Assembly (NCBI GenBank): GCA_963691705.1
Contig: OY829543.1
Location: 31,271,523-31,335,522, forward strand
Reading direction: 5' to 3'
DNA from: Viola odorata
Lineage: Eukaryota; Streptophyta; Magnoliopsida; Malpighiales; Violaceae
DNA length: 64,000 bases
Numbering within the stretch: the first letter of the stretch is position 1; every line of letters starts with the position of its first letter. The position numbers and the translations under genes were made by a program. A model generated the notes under the pieces. It saw only the letters and a list, made by a program, of their open reading frames with translations. It made no database searches and was not told the origin of the DNA. This document shows, piece after piece, positions 46,820-57,300 of this stretch.

Positions 46820-46837
46820 CTTAGCCCAACTGAAAAC
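46820..46837 (+). repeat. Second copy of the LTR-junction motif between ORF1 and ORF2
   Basis: CTTAGCCCAACTGAAAAC, nearly the same as TAAGCCCAACTGAAAACT right beside the 3' LTR (45526-45543). In element 1 the same pair occurs at about 2841-2857 and 3590-3609. Confidence 0.6.
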
Positions 46838-47056
46838 AGTCTTGCCATTGGGCGGTTTTTCTGTTGATCGTTCTGCCTTAACTCCGCGCCGTCCTCATTA
46901 TAACAACTGATCGGCAGATATTAGCATTATTCTTGATTTGCGCGAGATTTCAACAGGCATGACTGCAAATCTACATTTGCACTTCAGACTGTACACGTGC
47001 CAATCTTCAAGAGTCGGGTTGGAGGATCGAAGAGTCTCTTTTCTTCTTTTCCCGGC

Positions 47057-47064
47057 TATTTAAT
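47057..47064 (+). promoter_or_regulatory. TATA-like box of antisense ORF2
   Basis: TATTTAAT, 76 nt upstream of the ORF2 ATG. The homologous position in element 1 has TATATAAG. Confidence 0.45.
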
Positions 47065-47139
47065 GAGGCTTTTCCTCCTTCATTCTTATCCATTTCTTTC
47101 TCCTTCATTTTTCTTCGTTATAGATCCTCTGCGAGTCTC

Positions 47140-47598
47140 ATGGCTGATTCTTATTTGCTAGGTACGGCTTCGGGGAATTCACCGCCAACTCCTCCGACTA
47201 CCCCTGACACAGATAATCCTCCCCCATCGCCTCCTTGGAGGCCGGTTGTCCGCCGGCGAGGTCGCAAGAGACGGAGGAAGGAAGTTGAACAACGAAGGAA
47301 GGAGGCTGCCAAGGCCTCTAAGTCATTTTTCGACTCTCTGGCTTCTCTGGCTAGGGAGGAGAAAAAATCGTTTCCTCCTTTGAGTGATTCGCCTCCGTGG
47401 GTTCCTTCTGCTGGTTCAGCCGTTGAGGCAGTATCGCCAAGCGTTAAGGAGAAAACAACCGGGTCGACTACTGCTGCTAGAAAGAGGGTCGGGGAGTCTT
47501 CTCCCCCTGCTGTTGTGGATTCACCATTCTGGGGTGGCGATGACGAAGAGGACGTAGTCTATTGCTACGGCATTACTTGGTCCGACGGTGAAGAGTAG
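47140..47598 (+). CDS. Antisense ORF2, 152-aa proline-rich basic/acidic protein of unknown function
   Basis: Layout: MADSYLLGTASGNSPPTPPT and a P/S/T-rich segment ending PPSPPW (residues 1-33), a strongly basic RRRGRKRRRK stretch (about 37-47) that looks like a nuclear localisation signal, a serine/proline-rich middle, and an acidic tail DDEEDVVYCYGITWSDGEE. The tail motif (Y-YGI-W-D-E) is also kept in element 1. No catalytic residues or membrane segments. It reads like a nuclear adaptor, but that is inference from composition only. Separated from ORF1 by about 470 nt and from ORF3 by about 470 nt, with a TATA-like box of its own. Confidence 0.7.
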   Translation: MADSYLLGTASGNSPPTPPTTPDTDNPPPSPPWRPVVRRRGRKRRRKEVEQRRKEAAKASKSFFDSLASLAREEKKSFPPLSDSPPWVPSAGSAVEAVSPSVKEKTTGSTTAARKRVGESSPPAVVDSPFWGGDDEEDVVYCYGITWSDGEE

Positions 47599-47868
47599 GG
47601 CCTAACCCTTCTTTTTGTAGATGCCGTATGGCCTTCCTCATAATAATGAATGATGGTTTTACTTCCTTTTCGCTTCTCATCGCTTATTTATTGTTTCTTT
47701 CTGAGCGTTCCGGGTTATCGCGGAAGCGTCCTTTTCGCTACGGGTAACTGCCTTCAACTTCTAATCGGTAACTGTCTTCTTTCAGAAGGCACAAATGACT
47801 ATCCACGTGTCTTTTTCTGTTCTGTACGTGCTTCATTTTTACAGGCTGTCTCTTCTTTAGGCTTTCCT

Positions 47869-47875
47869 TTATAAG
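47869..47875 (+). promoter_or_regulatory. TATA box of antisense ORF3
   Basis: TTATAAG within CCTTTATAAGGAAATC, about 190 nt upstream of the ORF3 ATG; the leader between is pyrimidine-rich. Confidence 0.5.
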
Positions 47876-48064
47876 GAAATCATCTCTCTCTTTTACTGTT
47901 TTTGCTAATATTTTAAGTTTTTGCACATTTTCTCTCTCTTCTGCACTTCTTTTCTTCGAGAGGTTTTACCGCGACCGCTCACTAGTGCCGGCGACTGGCT
48001 CACTGGCTTTTTGCTCCAGGTATTTACTCCTTCTACCGCCGTAGATTTACTTTCCCTGTCCCTT

Positions 48065-50307
48065 ATGTCTTCAACTGCTGAAAACCCCATAGATCCCGAA
48101 GCTAGGAGAACTCGCAGCATATTCAATTGTAATGAGGTTTTGAGGGTTGAATTAGAGGAGAATGGTATTACTTTTCCCACGGGCTATCGCCCTTTTGTCT
48201 CTTTGAAGGACACTCGGCTGCCTGACGCCATGTGGGGAACATTCCGGTTAGTTTATTTCAAGATGTTTACTTACGGATTCCGTTTCCCACTCCATACTTC
48301 TCTGTTGAAACTGCTAGATCGTTATGACCTTAATCCCGTCCAGATTACTCCACCCTCTTGGTGTGGTATTTACGCTTTCCTTCGTTCGTGCGAGATGAAG
48401 CGTATATTTGCTCCATCGCTTGATCTATTCCGCACATTCTTTGTCTTGAGTTGTCGCAACTGCCTGGTAGATATTACCCCCAGATGGGATGATGTCATTG
48501 TGCAACTGTTCTGGCGGAACTTTCAAGGTTTTGAGGAACACGTAGATGACTGGATGTCTGGCTTTTTCATCCTCCGTTTGCCGTCACGACTCTGGCGCGG
48601 GGGTTTCAATCGAAAAGTCAATAGTGGCGTTTGGAAAAGACCGGACGCGCTGTCAAGCCAGGATGTTTCCAATGTTAGCGCCTTGTTAGAAATAGAAGGG
48701 TCTTTCCGTATCCGGGAGTTTGCTCGGTTCAGGCCCTTGTCAGAGTGCGTTGTGGGTGAGTTCCCTTTTTCTTCTTTATCGCTTCAATCTTCTTAATTTG
48801 CTAATATGTTTTGTTGGCAGGTAAGGCTGAGAGTAGTTCTTCTGGGGAAAGTGACGCCCCTTTGAACGTAACACCTCTCCAGTCGCTGCCTCCTTCTCCT
48901 TCGCCTGAAAATTCCCGCCGCCCACCCATTCCGCCTGGAAGGGAAGGGACTAAAACCGTCACAACTCGCAGAGCCTCCACTCGACCTTCTTGTTTCCTTG
49001 AAAATTGGCTTCCGTCCCGTGGCAAGAGGGTAGCTCAAGGCGATTCTGTGTTTGAGAAAATCGACAGCGATAGCGAGAGCATGGACACTGGTCCTGAATT
49101 ACGTCATGCTACTATTGCCCAAAGGATGAAACTTAGGTCGAGGAGGAATGATGACACGGCGGAATCGGCTGAGGACGATAGCGAAGAAATTGCAGAAGAG
49201 ACGGAGTGTCTCGTAAAGAAGGTTCGCACAGAGAAAACTAACCCCCCAGTTCCCTCTTTGAAGGGAGTTAACGCGGTCCCCCCCGAGAATATTAACGCTT
49301 CTCATGCCGCGAGTACTTCGCAAGTGGTGAAAGATATCAAAGCTATCAGGGTGCCTTCCGCCGTTTCTATCGAAAACAATGAGACCTCGGCAGCCGCGAC
49401 ATCTCCTTTGTCGTCGGGCCATCCTGCTTCCCCGATAGGTTCTTTTATCCCAGAGGCAACCCTACCGGTTTCGAATTTAAGCGTTCCTCCTGAATTTCTC
49501 CCACGGAAGCCTCCTCTTTTGTTTCTGTCTTCAATTTCGGGCGTTGGTGATTGCGCAAAAAGTTGTTCCCCTCCTTATATCGCCAACCTTTCTCCTCAGA
49601 GGTCCCAGGGCCCCACTGGATATCAGCTGGATTTGTCCTCTTTCGGCACTGACGGGCTTCGTGCCTTAGGAATATCGGATCCGTTATCGCGAGAAGAGCC
49701 CGTGGGTCCCATAGTGGGACAGATGTTTACCTCTTCCAAGGACAGGGAAGAGTTTTTACAGCATGCTCCCGAGACACGACAGTCACACATCATGAACGAC
49801 ATGCTGGCTAGCTTTCGGAAATTTCATTATTTTCTTGAAGACCAGCGTAACAAAACTCGACCCTCTTCGGATTTGCAGGAACAATTAGACGCGGCCTTGG
49901 CGAAGGCGAAGGAGCTATCGCAGTTGCAAGAACGAACTCGGGCGGAGTTGGAGGATTGTCGCGCTGAACTTTCTCGGGAGAAGTCGAAGGGGAAAGCGAG
50001 AGCAGAGCTAATGGAGGCGGAACTGGTGGTGGCTGATAAAAAGAACGTCTTCCTCCGTGAAGAGTTGTCATCTCGTGATGCCGATTTGGCCAAAGTTCCT
50101 TCGAGGATAGCCTGGTGGAAGAATAAGACCATCGAGGTTTGTATCGCAGGATTTATGGATCTCCATATCCGAGGCGCCGTCGATTCATCCATGCTGGCCG
50201 ATTACGCTTCCCAAAAAATTAAAGATCTTAGTGAAGGCGAAAGGGGTTTTCCTTCTTCTGGGGAAAAGCAAGGGAATGATGTCGGCGAGGCATGCGATGA
50301 CTCTTAA
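48065..50307 (+). CDS. Antisense ORF3, Transposase_28-like N-terminus plus coiled coil (725 aa, one intron)
   Basis: Exons 48065-48755 and 48821-50307 (2178 nt, in frame). The ATG at 48065 (MSSTAENPIDPEARRTRSIF) is the most likely start; the frame is open further upstream without another ATG. Residues about 25-150 match the plant 'putative gypsy type transposon' pattern (PF04195 from memory): VELEENGITFPTGY, FKMFTYGFRFPLH, LNPVQITPPSWCGIYAFLRS, PSLDLFRTFF. The exon-1 end is ECVVG; the donor is GTGAGT. The middle is serine/proline- and acidic-rich. Near the C-terminus (about 575-650) there is a coiled coil (QLDAALAKAKELSQLQERTR onward), then a W-W motif (AWWKNKTIEV). ORF4 next door has the same plan. 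Role unknown; despite the domain name nothing shows transposase activity. Confidence 0.75.
48756..48820 (+). other. Intron of antisense ORF3
   Basis: GTGAGT donor, TTGTTGGCAG acceptor, 65 nt. Element 1 has an intron of 66 nt at the same codon (825-890, minus) with GTGAGT and TTTTATAG ends. ORF4 has its first intron at the same place. Confidence 0.7.
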
Positions 50308-50755
50308 TTGATCCATTGAAGAACATTGCTATTTGTTTTCCATGTCTTGTAATAACGTCCTATCTCGCGGCGATATCGGTACCTTGCTCTTCGTGCGATA
50401 TCTTATTTTATTTCGCTCTCTTGTACTGTCTTGAGAACTGTTCTTTTATTCAACGCCGATTTGCATTATTTCCTTTCTTGTGATATCGCTTTTGCTTTTT
50501 ATCAAAAAGTCACATCTACTTTTCAGAGCATTTAATGCTCGCGACCCTTCCGTCGGTGCGCGGGAAAAGTCATGATGGTGCAGACACACGTGTTCGTTTC
50601 TTCTGCCGCTTCACCTTAGCGTGTTTAGAAATTTTAACAAGATCGAAGCGTTTGTCGCGCTTCTTCAAGAGTCGTACTCATTGCTTGAGTCTTATCCCTC
50701 ATGCCGCTTCGACGCAACGACTGCAGCATCCGTCGTTTCCTTTTAATTACTAGGG

Positions 50756-50762
50756 TTATAAA
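50756..50762 (+). promoter_or_regulatory. TATA box of antisense ORF4
   Basis: TTATAAA within AGGGTTATAAACCCTC, about 165 nt upstream of the ORF4 ATG. Confidence 0.55.
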
Positions 50763-50926
50763 CCCTCTTTATTTCTTCCCTTTTCTTTTTCACTCCACTT
50801 TTTCATATTATCTCTCGGCCGTCTTGTCCTTCTCACCTCCATTCAAGGCTTTCAAAGTTCTTTCCTTTCAAAGGTATTTCCCTTCTTTTCCCTCGTCTTC
50901 TTCATTTCTATTTCCTTAGTCCTGTC

Positions 50927-53296
50927 ATGGCAAAGACTCGCCGTTCTGAGTCAAAATCCATCGATGAGAAGAAAATGGATACCACGGTCAGTGTTATTAC
51001 CACGGAGGCCATTCTCCAGGAGCATTTGGCTACTCACGGTGCCGTTATTCCTGACGGTTGCCAAGCTGTTGTTGCCCCTAGGTCAGTTCGTTTAAACAGC
51101 GTTCTGACTGGCAATCAAAGGGTGTTATATGCCCAGATGTTTCGCTACGGTTTCCGGCTCCCTATCGATTCTTTCGTCAAGGGTTTGCTTATTGCTGGCA
51201 ATTTCAATCCTGCCCAGTTAGCCCCAAATGCATATTGCTGTGTTTATGCTTTTTTGGAACTCTGTAGATATAAGGGGATCACTTCCCCTTCTCTTTTGTT
51301 GCTTAGATCCCTTTTTAAATTGATGAAGTGCCGGGGTGTGATAACCATATCGCCTCGCTTTGACGATGATTCTCTCAAGTCTTTTACTTGGAAGTTGCTC
51401 CATATTGAGTCTTCTGTTGAGGCTTGGAAAAAGGAGTTCTTTCTGATAAATCTTCCTGACGCTCCTAGTCCCGAGTGGCGTTCTAGGTTCAACCAGGACG
51501 TCCAAGATGGCGTTTGGAGTCGACCAGGGACACTTCCCGCTCGTGAACAAGGATGGTTAAACACCTTACTCCAACTGGAGATCAGCGTTCATATTCGACT
51601 CACGGCCTGCAGAATGGCCATTCAGGAGTGCGTTAGACATGAGTACCGCGCTACCTTTCCCTTTCATCACTGATACTAACGCTGATGTTATTTTGTGATT
51701 TTGCAGCGACGGATCCTAATTATAAACCCGAAAGCGTAAGAAGACGCTTAAGGAGAGCTCAGAATAGAGAAGAAAGGGAAAAGCTCGATTCAGAGGCCAC
51801 TGATAATCCTTCTGAGCTTCCGGCTACTTCCGCGAATCTCGCTCAAGTATCCTCCTCCTCGGTTGGCGAAGGGGATACTGACATCCCTGAAGGTGTTCCC
51901 ATCGTGACCGTTGCTGCTCCCTCGTCTTCTCAGGCCCCTAAGGCCATTGCTAGAGGAAAAAAGAAGAAAAGAACACAGAGTATCGCCACTCTTACTCCTT
52001 CTCCCGACGCTGCGGGTTCTTCTGAGGCACCACCTTCCCTCAACACTGCTACCGTAAGCGTATATATATATATATATATATTTTTTTTTGGTGCGATATA
52101 TTGTGCCTCAATATCTGTCGTCATTTGATCTATTTTTCTTTTTTCTCAATTTGTACTCCTTGCAGGAGGCCGTTGTAGTTACTGCTTCCGCTCCTTCAGG
52201 CGATATGAATCTCACTTATGTGCTGAGGGGTTCCGCGAAGAGGGCCCGGATAGAAGGCGAGGATGAGAACATACCCTCCTCTAACATCGCGGGGGAAGGT
52301 GGTTCCATTAACGTTCCTAATTCCGCAGTGGTTCCTCCAGGTGGACATTCCGCGGAAGTTTTGGGGAACCTAGGCGGTGCGGACCCCTTTGGTGCTTCGC
52401 CCAGTTCCTTTGGTGGGCCTGTGCATCATTATTCCTCTTCTTTAGGCTATCAAGACGTCTTGCAGGACCTTTCGGGCTATCAGCCTCATGGTACCTTCCT
52501 GCCCCCGGGCAGTTCTTCTTCACAGGTTCGCGCCCCTGGTCCTCTGGCTTTCGTTCCCTCTAGCGTTCCTTGGCGGCAACGCTATAATGAAGCCGGAACC
52601 TCTTTCAATTTTGTGGCGGATCTTTGTCCATTAAACGAGCTCGGCGAAGCGACCCATCAGGTTGAGTTGTTCGACTTCCGTACCCGTGGTTTGGCAGCCA
52701 TCGGGGGCGATGGTTCAGATGAGGTTTCTGCCCTGCTTGCTTCTCAAATTCTGGCCTCATCTGCAGAACGGGAAACTTTCCTTTCCCAGGCGGAAGATGA
52801 CCAAGTGAACTCCTTCCGTGCTAGCCTTTTCTCCAATATGATGAAATTTCACTACTGGGCGGAGGAGGTGAAGCATCGGACTGTTTCCCTCCGTTCTGTT
52901 TCGGCGGAGCTGTCCAAAGAGCAAGATGAAAGGAAAAAGGTGTTGGCAGATCGTTCCAAGATACTGCTAGCTCACCACGATTTACAAAAACAGCATTCCG
53001 CTATGGAAACAGCTTTGTCAGAGGAACAGGCCAAAGTGACTGCTTTGGAGAATGAGAAGTCCTCTTTAGAAAAGGAGAAGGCAGCTTTGGCGGAAGAGTC
53101 AGTCGATATGGGCTGGTGGCATGCTGAACAGACCGCCCGTGTTCTAGTTAAGTGTTTCGAAGAAATTCATGGGGTGGATGCGTACAAGGGCGAAGATGTC
53201 GCGAAAGCCTTTCTACAGAGTTCTGCCCATATCAACGAGGCAGGCTATCGCCAAGCCAAGGCAGCGGGCTGGAAACGAAAAGACCCCGAGAGCTGA
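50927..53296 (+). CDS. Antisense ORF4, paralogue of ORF3 (729 aa, two introns)
   Basis: Exons 50927-51638, 51707-52053 and 52166-53296 sum to 2190 nt in frame. Start MAKTRRSESKSIDEKKMDTT. Residues about 25-165 repeat the ORF3 N-terminal pattern (LATHGAVIPDGC, YAQMFRYGFRLPIDSF, NPAQLAPNAYCCVYAFLELC, PSLLLLRSLF, ISPRFDDDS). Exon 1 ends after ECVR, the equivalent of ECV in ORF3, but the donor reads ATGAGT where GTGAGT is expected, so splicing of intron 1 may be impaired. Intron 2 has GTAAGC and TTGCAG and contains an (AT)n run. The C-terminal part has a coiled coil (about 598-665, QKQHSAMETALSEEQAKVTA) and a W-W motif (MGWWHAEQTARV). Function unknown. Confidence 0.7.
52056..52080. repeat. (AT)n microsatellite in ORF4 intron 2
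   Basis: About 10-12 TA dinucleotides followed by a T run, just after the splice donor. Confidence 0.85.
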
Positions 53297-54398
53297 TGTG
53301 TCGCGATATTTTGCCGTTCCCTCCAGCGATCAAATATCGCTTGGCTTTTGTCTTTTGTCTTTGCAGCATAAATATTTTGAACATTGAATCTTTGTAAATC
53401 CTTGAGATGCCTTTAATATTTCTAGACAATCCCTTTATCGATATTCCTCTTTATTTTTCTCATCGCGAGACTTCTCTCGTCACTGAGGTTGCCTTATCCT
53501 CACGGTGCGTTTACTTTCTTGAGCAGATCCTTGGTATTTATACCAAGATGACCAAGATCTATGTCGGGTTGGCCTTTCGATAAGCCTATCGGTATCATGA
53601 CCACCGCTCCTTCCGCTGCTCAGAAGTATTCTGCACATTTCTAATTGTAGATTATCAGTAACAAAACGAGATTTGAGAGATAGTGATTACCCGTAGGAGC
53701 CTGTTCGCTGCCATCATTAGGCTTTATCACGGAACCCGTTTCGAATCGTGTTTTCCCTCAGCTCTATACTTCGCCAGGGATTACTTATCCGGTTATTAGC
53801 TGGGATTACGCGATCCTTCACGTTTCCCTTATCTCTCGTTCGGCCTTTCTAAGTGCCTCATCTCGTGAGCTGTCGGATCGGGACGGCTATCACAAGGCTA
53901 GGGAATTTTCACTTTTATAGGCGTTGTCCTCTCGTTTAGAACCGTGTCCTTACTTAATGGTTTAGCTGCACCAGCCCGACCGTTAAGATAGGATTCTTGT
54001 TTCTAAACAGAGTTTCTAACTCTTTGGGGCGTGTCTTGTCTTGATGTACCGTCTCCACGAGATCGGTTATCATTAAAGAACTTTTCGCTCCCAAAGATAC
54101 CGGGCAGTGCCCTCACTTAGTGAGCCATTTGATCAAGATCGGTCATCACAAGGATAGGACTTTTCACCCCCGGGGGCGTCAAGGATCTTTCAATCCGACG
54201 CTAATCAAGGATACACTGGGTTCGTGCCCTCACTTAGTGGGCCATCTGATCAAGACCGACCATCACAAGGATAGGACTTTTCACTCCCAGGGTACCCCCC
54301 TTTTTACCTGCACAAAAGCAACCACAAACCCACGAAAACTCTCCTATTGAGCGTTAGCCACGGTTAGGGTCGTTATAATCCAAATAGTGCAGATAAAA
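53297..54398. repeat. Spacer between ORF4 and the pol 3' end, with tandem repeats
   Basis: Two clear copies of a ~117-bp unit at 54107-54176 and 54224-54293 (GTGCCCTCACTTAGTG, GATCAAGA-CG--CATCACAAGG, ATAGGACTTTTCAC). More degenerate copies lie upstream, from about 53865. ORF4 and gag-pol converge here, so their transcripts would end in or overlap this region. Confidence 0.65.
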
Positions 54399-57300
54399 TT
54401 AAACTCTAGGATAATATAACTTCAAATGAGCGATATTCCAGGAGTTGGATAAGGGCGTACCGTCAAGTGTCTCCAGGCGATAGGCCCCTCTTCCGACAAC
54501 GTGGGTTACGCGATACGGTCCTTCCCAGTTAGGACTAAGCTTTCCCATACGTTGTCCGGTTGCTCGCCTGTCTCGGAGCACCAGGTCACCGTTTTTCAAC
54601 AATCGCTCTTTGACCTGCCTGTTATGATAACGGGCCATTTTTCTTTTGTAGTGTTGTGTTTTCAGTAGGACTTCTTCTCGAACCTCCGGTAACGCGTCCA
54701 GGTTAGCACGTAACCGTTCCTCGTTCAGTTCCTCACGAAAGTGAGCCACCCGTAGGCTCATGGCCCCAATTTCCACTGGCGTAACGGCTTCAGTTCCAAA
54801 AGCCAAAGCGAAAGGCGTTTCTCCAGTGCTAACTTTTATGGTCATGCGGTATGCCCACATCACGTATGGTAATTCATCAGCCCAATTCTTCTTAGACCCC
54901 TCTAGGTTTTTCTTAATACCGCTGAGGATGCTCCTATTAGTTACCTCTGCCTGTCCGTTGGTTTGTGGGTGAGCCACGGAAGAGAATCTCTGCTCAATCC
55001 CGAATTCTGAGCATTGGTCTTTGAAGAATTGGCTGGTGAACTGGGTCCCGTTATCGCTGACAAGGATACGAGGCACCCCGAATCTCATGATGACTTGATG
55101 TTTGAAAAAACGCCATGTTTTTTCTGCCGTGATTGTGGCAACCGCTTCAGCTTCCGCCCACTTCGTAAAATAGTCCACAGCCACTATCACAAATTTTAGT
55201 TGGGACCTTGCCTTTGGAAATGGACCCAGGATGTCAATCCCCCATTTGGCAAAAGGACAAGGGGCGATGATTTCCGATATTTCCGTGGCTGGACGTCGAG
55301 GAATTCTAGCAAATTCCTGACATTTGGGGCAAGCTTGTACATAATCGTGGCAATCCCTTCGTATGGTGGGCCAGTAGAATCCTGATCTGAAAACTTGTGC
55401 CGCCATGGTGCCGCCTGACGCGTGCATTCCGCATATCCCTTCGTGGATTTCGCGTAAGGTGTGAAGGCCCTCTTGTTCGGTTATACATTTGGCGGCGGGG
55501 TGAGAAAAACATCTTCGAATTAGATCCCCGTTATAGTACGTGCAACGAGCAGCCTGTCTTAGCACTTTCATCTTTTCAGCGTTACCGTCGGGCAACTCTT
55601 CGTGCATCAGGTATTTTATTACCGAAATCCGCCAATCATTCTCGAGCTCATTCACACACAAAGAGGCTTGTTCCTCCATGAAGGACGGCACCGATAGCTC
55701 ACGATAATACACATCTTTAGGTATAGATGCTTCAGGATTCTCGGCCAGCTTGGCAAGGTAATCGGCTTTAGCATTTTCCTCTCGGGGAACGTGCTCGAAG
55801 CTGACTTGCATGCCCTCTTTCTTTATTTCCACTAGTTCTCGCGTTACCTTAGAGAGGTATTGCACCATAATAGGTTCTCGAGCCTGAGAGTGTCCTGAGA
55901 CCTGGTCAATTATCAGTTTGGAGTCTCCACAAATTTTTAGACGCAGATCTCCTGTTTGGCCGGTATCGCGCCTTCCCTTTGAAGAAAACTCTCTTCCTAT
56001 TCTGAGTCCAGCTAGCAACGCCTCATATTCGGCTGCGTTATTGGACAAAGGCTGCAAGATTCGAATAGCATACCGTATATGCATATCGTGCGGCCCATTT
56101 ATGAAGACTCCGGCCCCCGCCAGTTCTTGGTTTTTGGCTCCGTCCACATGAACGATCTAAAGATCCGTATATGCTTCTGGGAACGGGAGATCCATATCGT
56201 TCCATTCCGCTTCAGGTACACCACTCAAAGGGTCCTCTGTGAAAGTACACTCCGCTATAAAATCAGCAAGGACCTGAGCCTTTACGGATGGCCGGGACTG
56301 GTACCTCAAACCATATTGTTCGAGTTCTAGGGCCCAGATCAGCATTCTTCCTGAAGATTCAGGCTTTTGAAATATCCTCTTCAAGGGTTGGTCTGTAAGT
56401 ACAACGATAGGATAAGACTGGAAGTATCGGTCCATCTTGCGGGCAGCTTGTATAAGGGCGAACGCTATTTTCTCAATACGAGCATATCGCAGTTCCGCGT
56501 CCTTTAGAACATGACTCACGAAGTAAACTGGGCGATGAGTGTGGTTATCGTCACGAACAAGGACGGCGCTGACCACTTCGTCCGCCGCGCCCAAGTACAA
56601 GTACAGGGTATCGCCGGACTCGGGCCTTGTCAATAATAAATCGGATGATAAATAGTCCTTTAAGTCCACAAATGCTTGCTCACATTCTGGGGTCCACCCG
56701 AACGTGGCTTTCCGTCGTATGACTTTGAAAAAAGGGAGGCACTTTTCTCCTTGCTTGGAGACGAATCGTCCCAGAGCGATAACGCGCCCCGTTAGCCTTT
56801 GCACTTCCTTAACGGTTCTCGGCGATATCATATCATGTATAGCTTTAACCTTGGAAGGATTAGGCTGGATACCTTTCTGGCTAACTACGTAGCCCAAGAA
56901 CTTACCCGTCTGGAATGCAAACATGCACTTCTGGGGGTTTAGCTTTATGCGATATCTTTTCATCACATCAAAAACTTCCTTTAGATCCTGCAGGTGATCA
57001 TGAAAATTCGCACTCTTCACCAGTATGTCGTCAACATATGCTTCCACATTTCTCCCTATTTGTTCCTCAAAAATCTTATTTGCCATTCGCTGAAACGTGG
57101 CCCCCGCGTTCTTTAGTCCAAATGGCATCGCTGTGTAACAATACGTGGCTTTAGGAGTAAGGAAGGCGGTCTTCTCCTCATCCTCTAGGGCCATAGGGAT
57201 TTGATGATATCCGGAATTGGCGTCCAATGAGCTTAGATATGCGTACCCAGCGGTTTGATCAACCAACTGATCTATGCGAGGAAGCGGGTAGCAATCCTTA

